A DNA stretch of 64,000 nt from JACKNG01 sp040904625 (GCA_040904625.1 JBBDTC010000001.1:1-64000), one strand, 5' to 3'; shown: positions 32,276 through 41,691, counted from the first letter of the stretch. Translations and numbers: made by a program. The notes: a model not told the origin generated them from the sequence alone.

Positions 32276-33324
32276 TCAAGCAAGCATTAATTGTTGTTAT
32301 GGGTGTGCTTTTTGCAGCGCTGCAGGCAGTTGCTGCGCCACACAAGTTTGAGTTGACTATTGATGAGGTAGATCTGGAAGTGGCGCCGGGTTTCAGCGCC
32401 AAAGTATGGGCGTTTAATGGCCAGGTGCCAGGCCCCCTCATTCATGTAAGGGAAGGGGATGCACTGGAGGTAACGGTCCACAATAACAGCACTCTCAACC
32501 ACACCATCCATTGGCATGGTGTCTACCAGACGAACACCTGGCCCCAGGACGGAGTGCCTGATGTTACCCAGTTGGGAATCGAGCCGGGAGAAAGCTTCAC
32601 CTATAAGTTCGTCGTGAACAAACCCGGCACCCTTTGGTATCATTGCCACGTCAACGTTTCTGAACACGTCGGTCTGCGGGGCATGTGGGGACCGCTGATC
32701 GTCGATCCCAAGGAACCCATAGCGCTGGAAAAGGACGTCACCAAGGACGCCATCCTGATGTTTTCCGGTTGGAATTCAGAGGTGGCACAGGAATATGGAA
32801 CAGGCGGCAAGCCAGGCGAGGTCATCAACTACTTTTCCATCAACGGCAAGTCTTTTCCTATGACTCAGCCATTGCAAGTAGAAAAGGGCGATGTCGTGCG
32901 ACTACGGCTGATCGGCGCCAGCATTCCCACGGCTTTCCATACTCACGGTCATGACATGCTGATTACCCATAAGGATGGCTTGCCACTGAAAAACCCCATC
33001 GAGGCGGATGTGGTACCTCTGCAACCGGGGGAGCGCTACGACGTAATGATGGAAATGAACAACCCCGGACTATGGATGACCCACGACCACATCGAACATC
33101 ACACGACCAATAATGGCAAGGATCACGGTGGATCGATGTTGGTTATCGAATATAAGGATGTGGAAAAACCGGAGTGGTATATGTGGAAGGATCTGGACGC
33201 GGAAACGGATTTCTATATGGTGGAATCCATGGCTAAACCCCATGGGATGCACAATATTGACGCTTTCAAAGGATTTGAGCCCGCTTCAGAGCGGCGCCGT
33301 CGGTCTGTGAGTCACGAGCACTGA
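32272..33324 (+). CDS. Two-domain multicopper oxidase (NcgA/BCO-like)
   Basis: 350 residues with signal peptide (LIVVMGVLFAALQAVAA). All copper ligands of a laccase-type oxidase can be placed: HWHG (80-83), YHCH (123-126), HTHGH (223-227) and HDH (271-273) for the trinuclear centre, and Cys125, His132 and Met138 (EHVGLRGM) for type 1 copper. The type 1 site in domain 1 marks the two-domain group that links NirK and three-domain oxidases. A charged tail of about 50 residues, ending SERRRRSVSHEH, follows domain 2. A homologous blue copper oxidase is part of the Nitrosomonas nirK cluster and helps tolerance to nitrite. Here it is last in the NorR-controlled operon. Confidence 0.88.
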   Translation: MIKQALIVVMGVLFAALQAVAAPHKFELTIDEVDLEVAPGFSAKVWAFNGQVPGPLIHVREGDALEVTVHNNSTLNHTIHWHGVYQTNTWPQDGVPDVTQLGIEPGESFTYKFVVNKPGTLWYHCHVNVSEHVGLRGMWGPLIVDPKEPIALEKDVTKDAILMFSGWNSEVAQEYGTGGKPGEVINYFSINGKSFPMTQPLQVEKGDVVRLRLIGASIPTAFHTHGHDMLITHKDGLPLKNPIEADVVPLQPGERYDVMMEMNNPGLWMTHDHIEHHTTNNGKDHGGSMLVIEYKDVEKPEWYMWKDLDAETDFYMVESMAKPHGMHNIDAFKGFEPASERRRRSVSHEH

Positions 33325-33480
33325 GTGCGATCGGCGGGCCCTAAGTAATCGCTGCTGCGTCGGAGCAGTATGCAGGCGGGCAGATTGCCGCCTATCGTTT
33401 GGCCTCGTTGCCGGCGAAGTGTGTACCAGCACGTGACCCAATGCTGAAAATCAGCGAGAATGGCGTCCGTTTCACGAGCC

Positions 33481-33567
<87 letters not shown>

Positions 33568-33607
33568 AAGAAGGTGCGCAATCTAACCATTCCATTTGAG
33601 TGAGTCA

Positions 33608-35815
33608 ATGCGTCAAAGAAGGCCCCGTAATGCGCCCGCCCAGGGCGGCGAATTCGAACATGTAGACGATCTGCCCAGTCGGGTCGCGATTGCGCAGGCG
33701 CTGGCGGAGATCGCGGAGCCGGGCGATCTGGTCCAACTCGCGGACCACCTCGAGGTCACCGGTGAGGCCGCCAACGCCGCCCTCGAACGACGCGTTCGGG
33801 CGATGGCGCGCGACGGCCAGCTTGTCGAAACGCGCCGCGGGCGCTTCGGTCTGGCCGAACACATGGAAGTCATCCCCGGGCGTGTGCTCGCCCACCGCGA
33901 CGGCTACGCATTCGTGCGCCCCGAACGGGGCGGTGACGATATCTACCTGGCGCCTCGTGAAGCACAGCGCACTCTGCACGGCGACAAAGTACTGGTGCGG
34001 GTGGCCGGTCTGGACCGGCGCGGCCGGCCCTACGGCCATCTGGTAGAAGTTCTCGAACGTGCGCACCAGCGCATCGTCGGTCGCTATTTCAGCGATCGCG
34101 GTTTCGGATTCGTCGTGCCCGATAATCGCCATCTGCATCAGGATTTGTTGATTCCGGCTGATGCGGCGGGTGACGCGCATGACGGCCAGATCGTCGTTGC
34201 CGTCATCGAGCAGCAACCCGAGCGCCATGCACAGCCGGTCGGACGCGTGGTCGAGATCCTCGGCGAGCACATGGCGCCCGGGATGGAGATCGAGATCGCT
34301 ATCCGCAGCTACGACCTGCCGTGCGAATGGCCGGCGGAAGCGACGCGGGCCGCGGCGCAGATTCCCGCGGCCCCGACCGCCGACGAGATTACGCGACGGC
34401 GCGACTTGCGTGACCTGCCGTTGGTGACCATCGATGGAGCCGATGCCCGTGATTTCGATGATGCGCTGTTCGCACGCAAGACAGCGCATGGTTTTACCTT
34501 GCATGTTGCAATTGCGGATGTTGCGCATTACGTGCATCCAGGCGCCGCGCTCGACGAAGAAGCCCTGCGCCGCGGGACCTCGGTGTATTTTCCGGATCGG
34601 GTGATTCCGATGTTGCCGGAAACACTCTCCAATGGCATCTGTTCGTTGGTGCCGGACGCCGAGCGACTTGCGCTGGTGTGTGAGATGAACATAGATGACT
34701 CCGGCGAAGTACGCCGGTCGCGTTTCTATGATGCGGCGATCCGCTCGCATGCGCGTCTCATTTATACCGATGTGCAGCGTTGGCGCGATGGCGAGCTGCC
34801 GAGCTTGCGCGGCGTCGACCGGCCGGTCGCGGAGAGTCTGACCACTTTGTACGAGCTGTTCGCGGCGCTGCGGTCGGCTCGCGAGAAGCGCGGAGCCCTT
34901 GACATCGACAACGCCGAGCCGCGTTTCCATTTCGACGAGCGCGGCAAGATCGCCAGCGTCGAAGCGACGCGACGGGTCGATGCACACAAACTGGTCGAGG
35001 AATGCATGATAGCGGCCAACGTCGCGGCCGCTCGCTACCTCCTGCGCCGCAAACAGCCGGCGCTCTACCGCGTGCATGATGCCCCGGCAACCGATAAGGT
35101 CGAGGATCTCGAAAAGTTCCTGCGCGAACTGGGTTTGCAAGCCAGGTTCGGCGGTGATGTCGACGTCAAGACATTCGCCGCGGCTCTGGACGCCGCTCGT
35201 GAACGTCCCGACCGCCGCCTCATCGAGACCGTCCTCCTGCGCAGCCTCAAACTCGCCGTCTACAGCCCGCACAACAGCGGACATTTCGGTCTGGCACTGG
35301 ATGCCTACACGCATTTCACTTCACCGATACGCCGCTATCCCGATCTCGTCGTCCATCGTGCGCTCAAGGCAACGCTCGACGGTGGTGAGGCCATAGAAGA
35401 TGGTGTACTTGCCGAATTCGCTGAGCACTGCTCGATGTGCGAGCGGCGGGCCGATGAGGCGACGCGGGATGCGGTGGCGTGGCTCAAGTGCGAGTTCATG
35501 CAGGACAAAGTCGGCGAAGAATTCCCCGGAATCATCGCCGGCGTTGCCGAGTTCGGGATTTTCGTCGAGCTCGACGACATCTTTGTCGAGGGACTGGTGC
35601 ATGTCACCGAGCTGCCGGGAGACTATTATCAATACGATGCCGTACAGCATGTTCTGCGCGGCCGGGCACGCGGTCTGGAGTACCACATCGGCAAAGCGGT
35701 GACGGTTCGCGTGGCCCGTGTCGATCTCGAACAGCGCAAGATCGATTTCATGCTCGTTGTCCCGGCACCGAAGACGAGCGAGAAAAAGACCAAACGCAAG
35801 CGGCGACGACGCTGA
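33608..35815 (+). CDS. rnr: Ribonuclease R
   Basis: 3'-5' exoribonuclease that degrades structured RNA and matures rRNA and tmRNA. 735 residues: an HTH-like N-terminal region, cold-shock domains (GRVLAHRDGYAFVRPE, GRYFSDRGFGFVVPDN), the RNB catalytic core starting LVTIDGADARDFDDALF (the four metal aspartates) with SNGICSLVPD and HFTSPIRRYPDLVVHRAL, an S1 domain (GIIAGVAEFGIFVELDD) and a Lys/Arg-rich tail (KKTKRKRRRR). ATG 33608 is preferred to the TTG four codons earlier. The stop overlaps the rlmB start (TGATG), the usual rnr-rlmB pairing. Confidence 0.96.
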   Translation: MRQRRPRNAPAQGGEFEHVDDLPSRVAIAQALAEIAEPGDLVQLADHLEVTGEAANAALERRVRAMARDGQLVETRRGRFGLAEHMEVIPGRVLAHRDGYAFVRPERGGDDIYLAPREAQRTLHGDKVLVRVAGLDRRGRPYGHLVEVLERAHQRIVGRYFSDRGFGFVVPDNRHLHQDLLIPADAAGDAHDGQIVVAVIEQQPERHAQPVGRVVEILGEHMAPGMEIEIAIRSYDLPCEWPAEATRAAAQIPAAPTADEITRRRDLRDLPLVTIDGADARDFDDALFARKTAHGFTLHVAIADVAHYVHPGAALDEEALRRGTSVYFPDRVIPMLPETLSNGICSLVPDAERLALVCEMNIDDSGEVRRSRFYDAAIRSHARLIYTDVQRWRDGELPSLRGVDRPVAESLTTLYELFAALRSAREKRGALDIDNAEPRFHFDERGKIASVEATRRVDAHKLVEECMIAANVAAARYLLRRKQPALYRVHDAPATDKVEDLEKFLRELGLQARFGGDVDVKTFAAALDAARERPDRRLIETVLLRSLKLAVYSPHNSGHFGLALDAYTHFTSPIRRYPDLVVHRALKATLDGGEAIEDGVLAEFAEHCSMCERRADEATRDAVAWLKCEFMQDKVGEEFPGIIAGVAEFGIFVELDDIFVEGLVHVTELPGDYYQYDAVQHVLRGRARGLEYHIGKAVTVRVARVDLEQRKIDFMLVVPAPKTSEKKTKRKRRRR

Positions 35816-36600
35816 TGCCGGAGCGCGATCTCGTCGTGGGCGGCATCCATGCTGTCCGTACCGCGCTCGAGTTGGCTCCCCAGGACGCACTCGAACTATG
35901 GCTGAGGCCGGAGCGCGATTCGCAGGTGCTCGAATCGATCGCGGCGCTGGCGCAGACGCTGGGCTTGACCGTGCATCCGGCCGAACTGCGCACGCTCGAT
36001 CGATTATGCGGTGACAGCCATCACCAGGGCGTGGTGTTACGGCGCCGCGTACCGGCTAATCTGCCCCTGCATGCTTTGCTGCAACGGTTTGCCGGTAATG
36101 CCGCCGTGCCCTTGTTGCTGGTTCTGGACGGCGTGCAGGATCCGCGCAATTTCGGCGCCTGTCTGCGTGCCGCCGACGGCGCGGGTGTCGATGCCGTTGT
36201 CTACCCCCGCGACAAGAGCGCGCCGCTGTCGAGCGTCGTTGCCAAAGCGGCCAGTGGCGCCATCGACAGCGTTGCCCTGGTCACGGTGACCAATCTGGCC
36301 AGCGCTTTGACGGCACTCGCCGAGGCCGGGATCTGGAACATCGGTACTGCGCACGACGCGCCGACCGATCTCTATGGCGCGGACTTCAGTCCTCCCGCCG
36401 CGCTCGTGCTCGGTGGCGAAGGGCGCGGTATGCGGCGATTGACCCGCATGCGCTGTGACACCCTGGTACGAATACCCATGCATGGGCGGGTCCAGAATCT
36501 GAATGTGGCGACGGCGGCCGCGATCGGATTGTTCGAGGCCCGCCGCCAGCGCAGCGCCGGCAGCCACGGCAGCGCCGCAAAGGAAGCTCTGCAAAAGTGA
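35815..36600 (+). CDS. rlmB: 23S rRNA (guanosine-2'-O-)-methyltransferase RlmB
   Basis: SPOUT-fold enzyme that methylates G2251 of 23S rRNA. 261 residues: an N-terminal substrate-binding domain (VGGIHAVRTALE, CGDSHHQGVVLR), then LVLDGVQDPRNFGACLRAAD, LVLGGEGRGMRRL and RIPMHGRVQNLNVATAAAIGL, the three SAM/knot motifs. The start overlaps rnr. The last residues (EALQK) and the stop codon are read from the end of a family C repeat starting at 36582, so the native C-terminus has been replaced after the catalytic motifs. Confidence 0.95.
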   Translation: MPERDLVVGGIHAVRTALELAPQDALELWLRPERDSQVLESIAALAQTLGLTVHPAELRTLDRLCGDSHHQGVVLRRRVPANLPLHALLQRFAGNAAVPLLLVLDGVQDPRNFGACLRAADGAGVDAVVYPRDKSAPLSSVVAKAASGAIDSVALVTVTNLASALTALAEAGIWNIGTAHDAPTDLYGADFSPPAALVLGGEGRGMRRLTRMRCDTLVRIPMHGRVQNLNVATAAAIGLFEARRQRSAGSHGSAAKEALQK

Positions 36601-36794
36601 GCGAGCATGCCCCAGGCTAAGGCGCGCGGGCTCCGCGGAGCGCAGTTTATGCGTGATACAAAATCGCCGGGAGCGATTTTGAACAGCTCTGCTGGCCCGC
36701 AGGGCGCAGCGCAGGATGCCCGGAGTCAATGAGCACCGCAGGAGGCAGCGCTTCTGAAGCCAGCGGGCGGCGCAGCCACTTTTGCAGAGCTTCC
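36582..36794. repeat. Family C repeat, complete copy (213 bp)
   Basis: Perfect 18 bp terminal inverted repeats (GGAAGCTCTGCAAAAGTG), flanked by CAAA on both sides (36578-36581 and 36795-36798), a likely target duplication. An internal hairpin AAAATCGC-CGGGA-GCGATTTT lies near the middle. A second full copy is at 46084-46295 and a deleted one at 6351-6475. The left end encodes the last codons and stop of rlmB. Confidence 0.8.
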
Positions 36795-36804
36795 CAAAAT
36801 AACT

Positions 36805-36833
36805 TTGCACTGACGGCGTCATCCGCCTAGAAT
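36805..36833 (+). promoter_or_regulatory. Promoter of the rpsF operon
   Basis: -35 TTGCAC (36805-36810), a 17 bp spacer and -10 TAGAAT (36828-36833), about 80 bases before rpsF and just outside the family C repeat. Confidence 0.7.
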
Positions 36834-36914
36834 ACGCGGCCCCCACGCGGGGTTTCTCCTTGCTTCACCGCCAGATTTCTGAGATCGGGAAGCTTCAATC
36901 CACAGGGAGCCTAG

Positions 36915-37433
36915 ATGAGACACTACGAAGTCGTGTTTCTGGTCCATCCTGACCAGAGCGAGCAGGTCGGCGCCATGATCGAACGCTATCGTTCGATGAT
37001 CACGGGCACCGGCGGCCACATCCACCGTCTGGAAGATTGGGGTCGGCGTCAGCTCGCCTATCCGATCAACAAGATTCACAAAGCGCACTACGTGTTGATG
37101 AACATCGAGTGCGATGCGCCGACCTTGAACGAGTTGACCAGCGCATTCCGCTTCAATGATGCCGTGCTGAGGAACCTCGTCATCAACCGCCCCGGAGCCG
37201 ACGTCGAACCGTCGCCGATCGCGCAGGCCAAGGACGAACAGTCCGAGCGCGACGAAGAGCGCAATCGCCGTCAGCAACGCGAACGCGAACGCGAACGCGA
37301 GCGCGAACGTGAAGCCAGCGATCGCGCCGACCAGGCTGACAGTGACGACGACAGTGGCGACGACACTGGCGGGAAGGACATCACTGACGACGACGGTGAG
37401 CGCAACACACGGGACTCGAGCGTCGACGCTTGA
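36915..37433 (+). CDS. rpsF: Small ribosomal subunit protein S6
   Basis: S6 binds S18 on the 30S platform. The first 100 residues are standard (MRHYEVVFLVHPDQSEQV, LEDWGRRQLAYPINKIHKAHYVL, FRFNDAVLRNLV). The protein is 172 residues, about 40 longer than E. coli S6, because of a charged tail: a run of Arg-Glu pairs encoded by hexamer repeats near 37281-37312, then an Asp-rich end (DSDDDSGDDTGGKDITDDD). In E. coli the S6 C-terminus receives added glutamates, so an acidic tail is in keeping. GGGAG precedes the start. First gene of rpsF-rpsR-DUF2232-rplI. Confidence 0.96.
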   Translation: MRHYEVVFLVHPDQSEQVGAMIERYRSMITGTGGHIHRLEDWGRRQLAYPINKIHKAHYVLMNIECDAPTLNELTSAFRFNDAVLRNLVINRPGADVEPSPIAQAKDEQSERDEERNRRQQREREREREREREASDRADQADSDDDSGDDTGGKDITDDDGERNTRDSSVDA

Positions 37434-37454
37434 CGCCCAGCAGGAGATTGACAC

Positions 37455-37679
37455 ATGGCCAAGTTTTTTCGGCGGCGGCGCTATTGCAAGTTCACGGCGG
37501 AAGGCGTCAAGGAGATCGATTACAAGGATCTGGCGACGCTGAAAGCCTATATCACCGAGAACGGCAAAATTGTGCCGAGCCGCATATCAGGCACGAATGT
37601 CCGTTACCAGCGCCAACTCGCAACCGCGGTAAAGCGTGCTCGATTCCTGGCTCTGCTACCGTACTGTGACGCACACTGA
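37455..37679 (+). CDS. rpsR: Small ribosomal subunit protein S18
   Basis: 74 residues: FFRRRRYCKFTAEGVKEIDYKD, LKAYITENGKIVPSRISGT and QRQLATAVKRARFLALLPY are the conserved S18 sequence. It partners S6 on the 30S platform. It starts 21 bases after rpsF with AGGAG upstream; usual position before the DUF2232 gene and rplI. Confidence 0.97.
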   Translation: MAKFFRRRRYCKFTAEGVKEIDYKDLATLKAYITENGKIVPSRISGTNVRYQRQLATAVKRARFLALLPYCDAH

Positions 37680-37701
37680 GGTTTGAGCAGAGGGCCTGGC
37701 C

Positions 37702-38619
37702 GTGCGTTTCATCGCGCGGTTCGCGATGCGCGGGCCGTTTTATGCTGCGGCGGCGGCCGCTGCAACGATGCTCGCGGCCCTTTCGATCGGTCTGTTCGTC
37801 ATCCTCAGCGGCGCAATCGTCGGCCTGGTGACCCTGCGCCACGGTTCGCGTAAGGGTATTGAAGTCCTGGTTCTGGCCAGCGCCGCGGCGGTAGCGGTAC
37901 GGCTGGTGACGGGCGGCGACGCACTGGCGATGCTGGTGTTGTGCCTGGTCGTATGGCTGCCGGCCTGGTTGATGGCGATCAACCTCGGTCGTACCAGGCG
38001 CCAGGCCTTGCCGCTGATGATGATAGGCATACTGGTCGGCGCCTATGCAGCGGCCATCCGCCTGGCGGTCGGTGATGTCGCCGCATTCTGGGCCCAGCGC
38101 CTGGATGTGCTATTCGATGCGCTGGCCGCTGATGGCGGCCCCCGGCTCGCCCCCGAACAGGTAACCATGGTCGCCGCACAGATCCATCTGTGGACGTTGG
38201 TCGCGATGTTCGTGATGCTGGCGGCGACGATTCTGCTGGCTCGCTGGTGGCAGGCGGCCTTGTTCAATCCGGGTGGATTCGGTGCGGAGTTCCGCGAGTT
38301 GAGCCTGCCGCGGTCGGTGTTCCCGGTGGCTCTGGCGGTGAGCCTGGTTTTTGCGGCCGATCAGTTTACCGGTGCCGGCTTGCCCATCGCCGGTGACGGT
38401 TTCGTCATCGTGGTGGTATTGTTCGCGTTCCAGGGTTTGGCGGTAATCCATTACCGTGCGCGCGCGGTGGCTCTGGCCCGCGGCTGGCTGGCTGGCCTGT
38501 ACGTAATGCTCATGCTGACACCGCAGATCGTCGGCCCCATACTGGCGACGACGGGTATCGCCGACGGTTTCGCCGATTTCCGCCGCCTCACGCCGCGGCG
38601 GCGCGGGGGCGACGAATGA
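37702..38619 (+). CDS. DUF2232 membrane protein
   Basis: 305-residue inner-membrane protein with about seven to eight hydrophobic helices (for example AAAAAATMLAALSIGLFVILSGAIVG split by a turn, LAMLVLCLVVWLPAWLMAI, VAMFVMLAATILLA, VFPVALAVSLVFAAD). DUF2232 proteins sit between rpsR and rplI in many gammaproteobacteria; their function is unknown and they are not ribosomal. The GTG start at 37702 has AGAGG upstream; an ATG eight codons later is possible. Confidence 0.88.
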   Translation: MRFIARFAMRGPFYAAAAAAATMLAALSIGLFVILSGAIVGLVTLRHGSRKGIEVLVLASAAAVAVRLVTGGDALAMLVLCLVVWLPAWLMAINLGRTRRQALPLMMIGILVGAYAAAIRLAVGDVAAFWAQRLDVLFDALAADGGPRLAPEQVTMVAAQIHLWTLVAMFVMLAATILLARWWQAALFNPGGFGAEFRELSLPRSVFPVALAVSLVFAADQFTGAGLPIAGDGFVIVVVLFAFQGLAVIHYRARAVALARGWLAGLYVMLMLTPQIVGPILATTGIADGFADFRRLTPRRRGGDE

Positions 38620-38663
38620 GTGCGCGGTCCAAAGATTCGAGATGCTAACGAGGATAAGGAATT

Positions 38664-39128
38664 ATGGAAGTCATACTGCTGGAGAAGATTCATCGGCTGG
38701 GCGCTCTCGGCGATCGCGTTCAGGTTCGTGCGGGCTATGGTCGCAACTACCTCATTCCGCAGCGTAAGGCGGTGCCGGCGACGGCAGACAATGTCGCCCG
38801 CTTCGAGGAACAGCGGGCCGAGCTCGAACGCGCCCAGGCCGATCAGTTCGAAGCGGCCACGGCACGGGCCAAGGCGCTCGCCGACCTCACCGTGACCATC
38901 ACCGCCAAGGCCGGGACGGAGGGCAAACTTTTCGGCTCGGTCGGCACGGCAGATATCGCCGCCGCTATCGAGGGCACCGGGATTGCCGTGGAGAAGCGTG
39001 AAGTCCGTTTGCCCAATGGTTCCCTGCGCGAAGTCGGCGACCACGCGGTGGAAGTCCATCTGCATGCTGACGTCAATGCGGAGATCACCGTGCGCATCGT
39101 CGCGGAGACCGGTCTGAACACGGCCTGA
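38664..39128 (+). CDS. rplI: Large ribosomal subunit protein L9
   Basis: 154 residues: an N-terminal rRNA-binding domain (MEVILLEKIHRLGALGDRVQVRAGYGRNYLIP), a long connecting helix (about 45-75) and a C-terminal domain (LFGSVGTADIAAAI, KREVRLPNGSLREVGDHAVEVHLH). Good AAGGA before the ATG. Last ribosomal gene of the cluster and followed by dnaB. Confidence 0.97.
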   Translation: MEVILLEKIHRLGALGDRVQVRAGYGRNYLIPQRKAVPATADNVARFEEQRAELERAQADQFEAATARAKALADLTVTITAKAGTEGKLFGSVGTADIAAAIEGTGIAVEKREVRLPNGSLREVGDHAVEVHLHADVNAEITVRIVAETGLNTA

Positions 39129-39185
39129 GGACATGAGCACGCGGTATCTCTTGGCGGCTCGAGCCAACCTCGCACAGCGGCGAGC

Positions 39186-40580
39186 ATGGCTGTAGACAGC
39201 CCGGCGCGAGCGGTCGTCGATGCGGCGACCGAGGCGCTCAAGGTGCCGCCGCATTCGATCGAGGCCGAGCAGGCGGTGCTGGGCGGACTCATGCTGGACA
39301 ACGAGGCGCTGGTCCAGGTAGCCGAGCGCATCAGCGTCGAGGACTTCTACCGCCGCGACCACGGTGCCGTCTATCAAGCCGTCCAGCTGCTTGCCAACGA
39401 TAACAAACCGTTCGATGTCGTCACGGTCGCCGAGTGGCTCGACAACAATGAGCAGCTCGACGATGTCGGCGGTATGGCCTATCTCGCCCAGCTGGCCGGC
39501 AATACGCCGAGCGCAGCGAATATCGCCGCTTATGCGGATATCGTCCGCCAGCGATCGATCCTGCGCGAACTGATCAGGGCGGGTACGCAGATAGTCGAAA
39601 GCGCCTTCCGCACGGAGGGCCGCAGTCCCGACGAACTGCTCGATATCGCCGAGAGCCTGGTCTTCCAGATCGCCGAGCGGGAGTCGCATGGTCGGCGCGG
39701 CTTCCGCCCGATCAAGGATCTCCTGGTCGATGCCCTCGACCGCATCGACTACCTGTTCCAGCAAGACAATCCCATCACCGGCGTGGCCACTGGATTCGTC
39801 GATCTGGATCGCAAGACTGCAGGCCTGCAGAAATCCGACCTGGTCATCATTGCCGGCCGCCCTTCGATGGGCAAGACAGCTTTCGCACTGAATATCGCCC
39901 AGAACGCGGCGATCAAGGATCAGCTGCCGGTAGCGATCTTCAGTATGGAGATGCCGAGCGAACAGCTGGCCATGCGTATGTTGTCGTCGCTCGGCCGCAT
40001 CGATCAGCATAAGGTGCGGACCGGCAAGCTGGCCGACGATGACTGGCCGCGGCTGACCAGTTCGGTCGGGATCCTGTCCGAGGTTCAGCTCTTCATCGAC
40101 GATACGCCCGCATTGACGCCGGGCGATCTGCGGGCGCGCTGTCGCCGGCTGGCCCGCGAACATGGACTGGGTTTGATCGTCGTCGACTATCTTCAGCTCA
40201 TGCAGGTGCCGGGCACGAAGGAGAATCGCACGACCGAAATCTCCGAGATCTCGCGTTCACTGAAAGCCCTGGCCAAGGAGCTGCAGTGCCCGGTGATAGC
40301 GCTGTCGCAGCTCAACCGCAGCCTGGAGCAGCGCACCGACAAGCGTCCGGTGATGTCCGATCTGCGGGAATCCGGCGCCATCGAACAGGATGCCGACGTC
40401 ATCATGTTCATCTACCGTGACGAAGTCTATGACGAGGAGAGCACGGACAAGGGGATTGCCGAAATCATCATCGGCAAGCAGCGTAACGGCCCGATTGGTG
40501 TGTGCAAGCTGCGTTTCTTTGGTGAATTCACCTTGTTCGAAAATCTCGCTCATGAATCCTTTGGTGGCGAGCGCGAATGA
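39186..40580 (+). CDS. dnaB: Replicative DNA helicase DnaB
   Basis: Hexameric 5'-3' helicase at the replication fork. 464 residues: an N-terminal domain (VPPHSIEAEQAVLGGLMLDN), a linker helix, then a RecA-type motor with Walker A AGRPSMGKTAFALN, Walker B GLIVVDYLQLM, the arginine-finger region and SQLNRSLEQRTDKRPVMSDLRESGAIEQDADV. No intein. The 3' end overlaps alr by 4 bp (ATGA), the common dnaB-alr pairing. Confidence 0.97.
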   Translation: MAVDSPARAVVDAATEALKVPPHSIEAEQAVLGGLMLDNEALVQVAERISVEDFYRRDHGAVYQAVQLLANDNKPFDVVTVAEWLDNNEQLDDVGGMAYLAQLAGNTPSAANIAAYADIVRQRSILRELIRAGTQIVESAFRTEGRSPDELLDIAESLVFQIAERESHGRRGFRPIKDLLVDALDRIDYLFQQDNPITGVATGFVDLDRKTAGLQKSDLVIIAGRPSMGKTAFALNIAQNAAIKDQLPVAIFSMEMPSEQLAMRMLSSLGRIDQHKVRTGKLADDDWPRLTSSVGILSEVQLFIDDTPALTPGDLRARCRRLAREHGLGLIVVDYLQLMQVPGTKENRTTEISEISRSLKALAKELQCPVIALSQLNRSLEQRTDKRPVMSDLRESGAIEQDADVIMFIYRDEVYDEESTDKGIAEIIIGKQRNGPIGVCKLRFFGEFTLFENLAHESFGGERE

Positions 40581-41691
40581 CCCGCCCGGCGCGGGCGATA
40601 ATCGATCCTCAGGCAGCCCGGCATAATCTGGCGCGTGTAAAGCGCCTCGTACCCCATGCGCGCGTGCTCGCGGTGGTCAAGGCCGACGCCTACGGCCATG
40701 GGATTGCTCGCATGGCGCGGATCCTTGCCGCAGCCGATGCGTTCGCTGTGGCTTCGCTGGAAGAGGCTGTCGAGCTCAAGGACAGCGGCGTTACGCAGCC
40801 GGTGGTGCTGCTCGAAGGGCCGTTCGATGCAGCCGAGCTCTCGACTATCGTCGAACTCGGGCTCGAAGTGGTCGTGCATACCGAGGAACAGGTGGCCATG
40901 CTCGTGGCCGCGCGCTGTAGGCTGCCGGTGTGGCTCAAGCTCGATTCCGGCATGCACCGCCTGGGCTTTTCACCGGAACGCTTCCCTCAGGCGCTGGCCG
41001 CACTGCGCGGCTGTGCGGCACCGCTGCGGTTCATGACTCACTTCGCCAACGCCCACCGGCGCGACGATCCGAGTATTCAGCGGCAACTCGCCGTATTCGA
41101 GCAAACCATCGGCGCGCTGCCCGGCGAGCGCAGCGTGGCCAATTCGGGCGCTATTGCCGGGCTCTCCGGGCGGCAGGGCGATTGGGTGCGGCCGGGTCTG
41201 ATGCTGTACGGCGTCTCCCCCCTCGACGGCGAAACGGCAGCCAGCCTCGATCTGCGCCCGGTGATGACCCTGCGCTCACGTCTCATCGCCGTGCGCCGNN
41301 NNNNNNNNCTGCCGCTAGCGGGGAGGCGTTTCCTTTCGTGTGCCGCGTACCGCGCGGCGAGGCCGTCGGCTATGGCGGCGCTTTTGTCTGTCCCGAGGGC
41401 ATGCCGGTCGGCGTCGTCGCCTATGGTTACGCCGACGGTTATCCACGGCATGCGCGGACCGGGACACCGGTACTGGTCAATGGCATACGGACCCAGGTCA
41501 TCGGGAATTGCTCGATGGACATGATGACCGTCGATCTCCGCCCCGTTGCCAACGCCTGTTTCGGCGATCCGGTCACGCTCTGGGGGCATGGCCTGCCGAT
41601 AGAGGAGGTCGCTGCGGCATCGGATACGATTCCTTACGAGCTGCTCTGCAGGGTACGCATGCGAGCGCGCTACGAAGAGGGCACGCCATGA
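40577..41691 (+). CDS. alr: Alanine racemase, interrupted by an assembly gap
   Basis: PLP enzyme making D-alanine for peptidoglycan. The left part (40577-41298) has the PLP lysine in LAVVKADAYGHG, WLKLDSGMHRLGF and NSGAIAGL. The right part (from about 41355) has GEAVGYGGAF, the catalytic tyrosine segment VVAYGYADGYPRHARTGTPVLVNG, and VIGNCSMDMMTVDL. The two parts are in different frames across ten Ns, which stand for an unknown length, so this is an assembly artefact rather than proof of a pseudogene. About 15 codons just right of the gap have no counterpart in the family and may be mis-joined sequence. It overlaps dnaB and radA by 4 bp each. Confidence 0.88.
41299..41308. other. Assembly gap (10 N)
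   Basis: Ten undetermined bases inside alr, probably a scaffold placeholder of arbitrary length. Confidence 0.99.

Noticed and set aside
33605..35314. 569-codon minus-strand frame opposite rnr
   Set aside because: Shadow of the RNase R gene, whose RNB motifs are all on the plus strand.
40577..41691. alr as a frameshifted pseudogene
   Set aside because: The break coincides with a ten-N assembly gap of unknown true length, and both halves keep catalytic residues.
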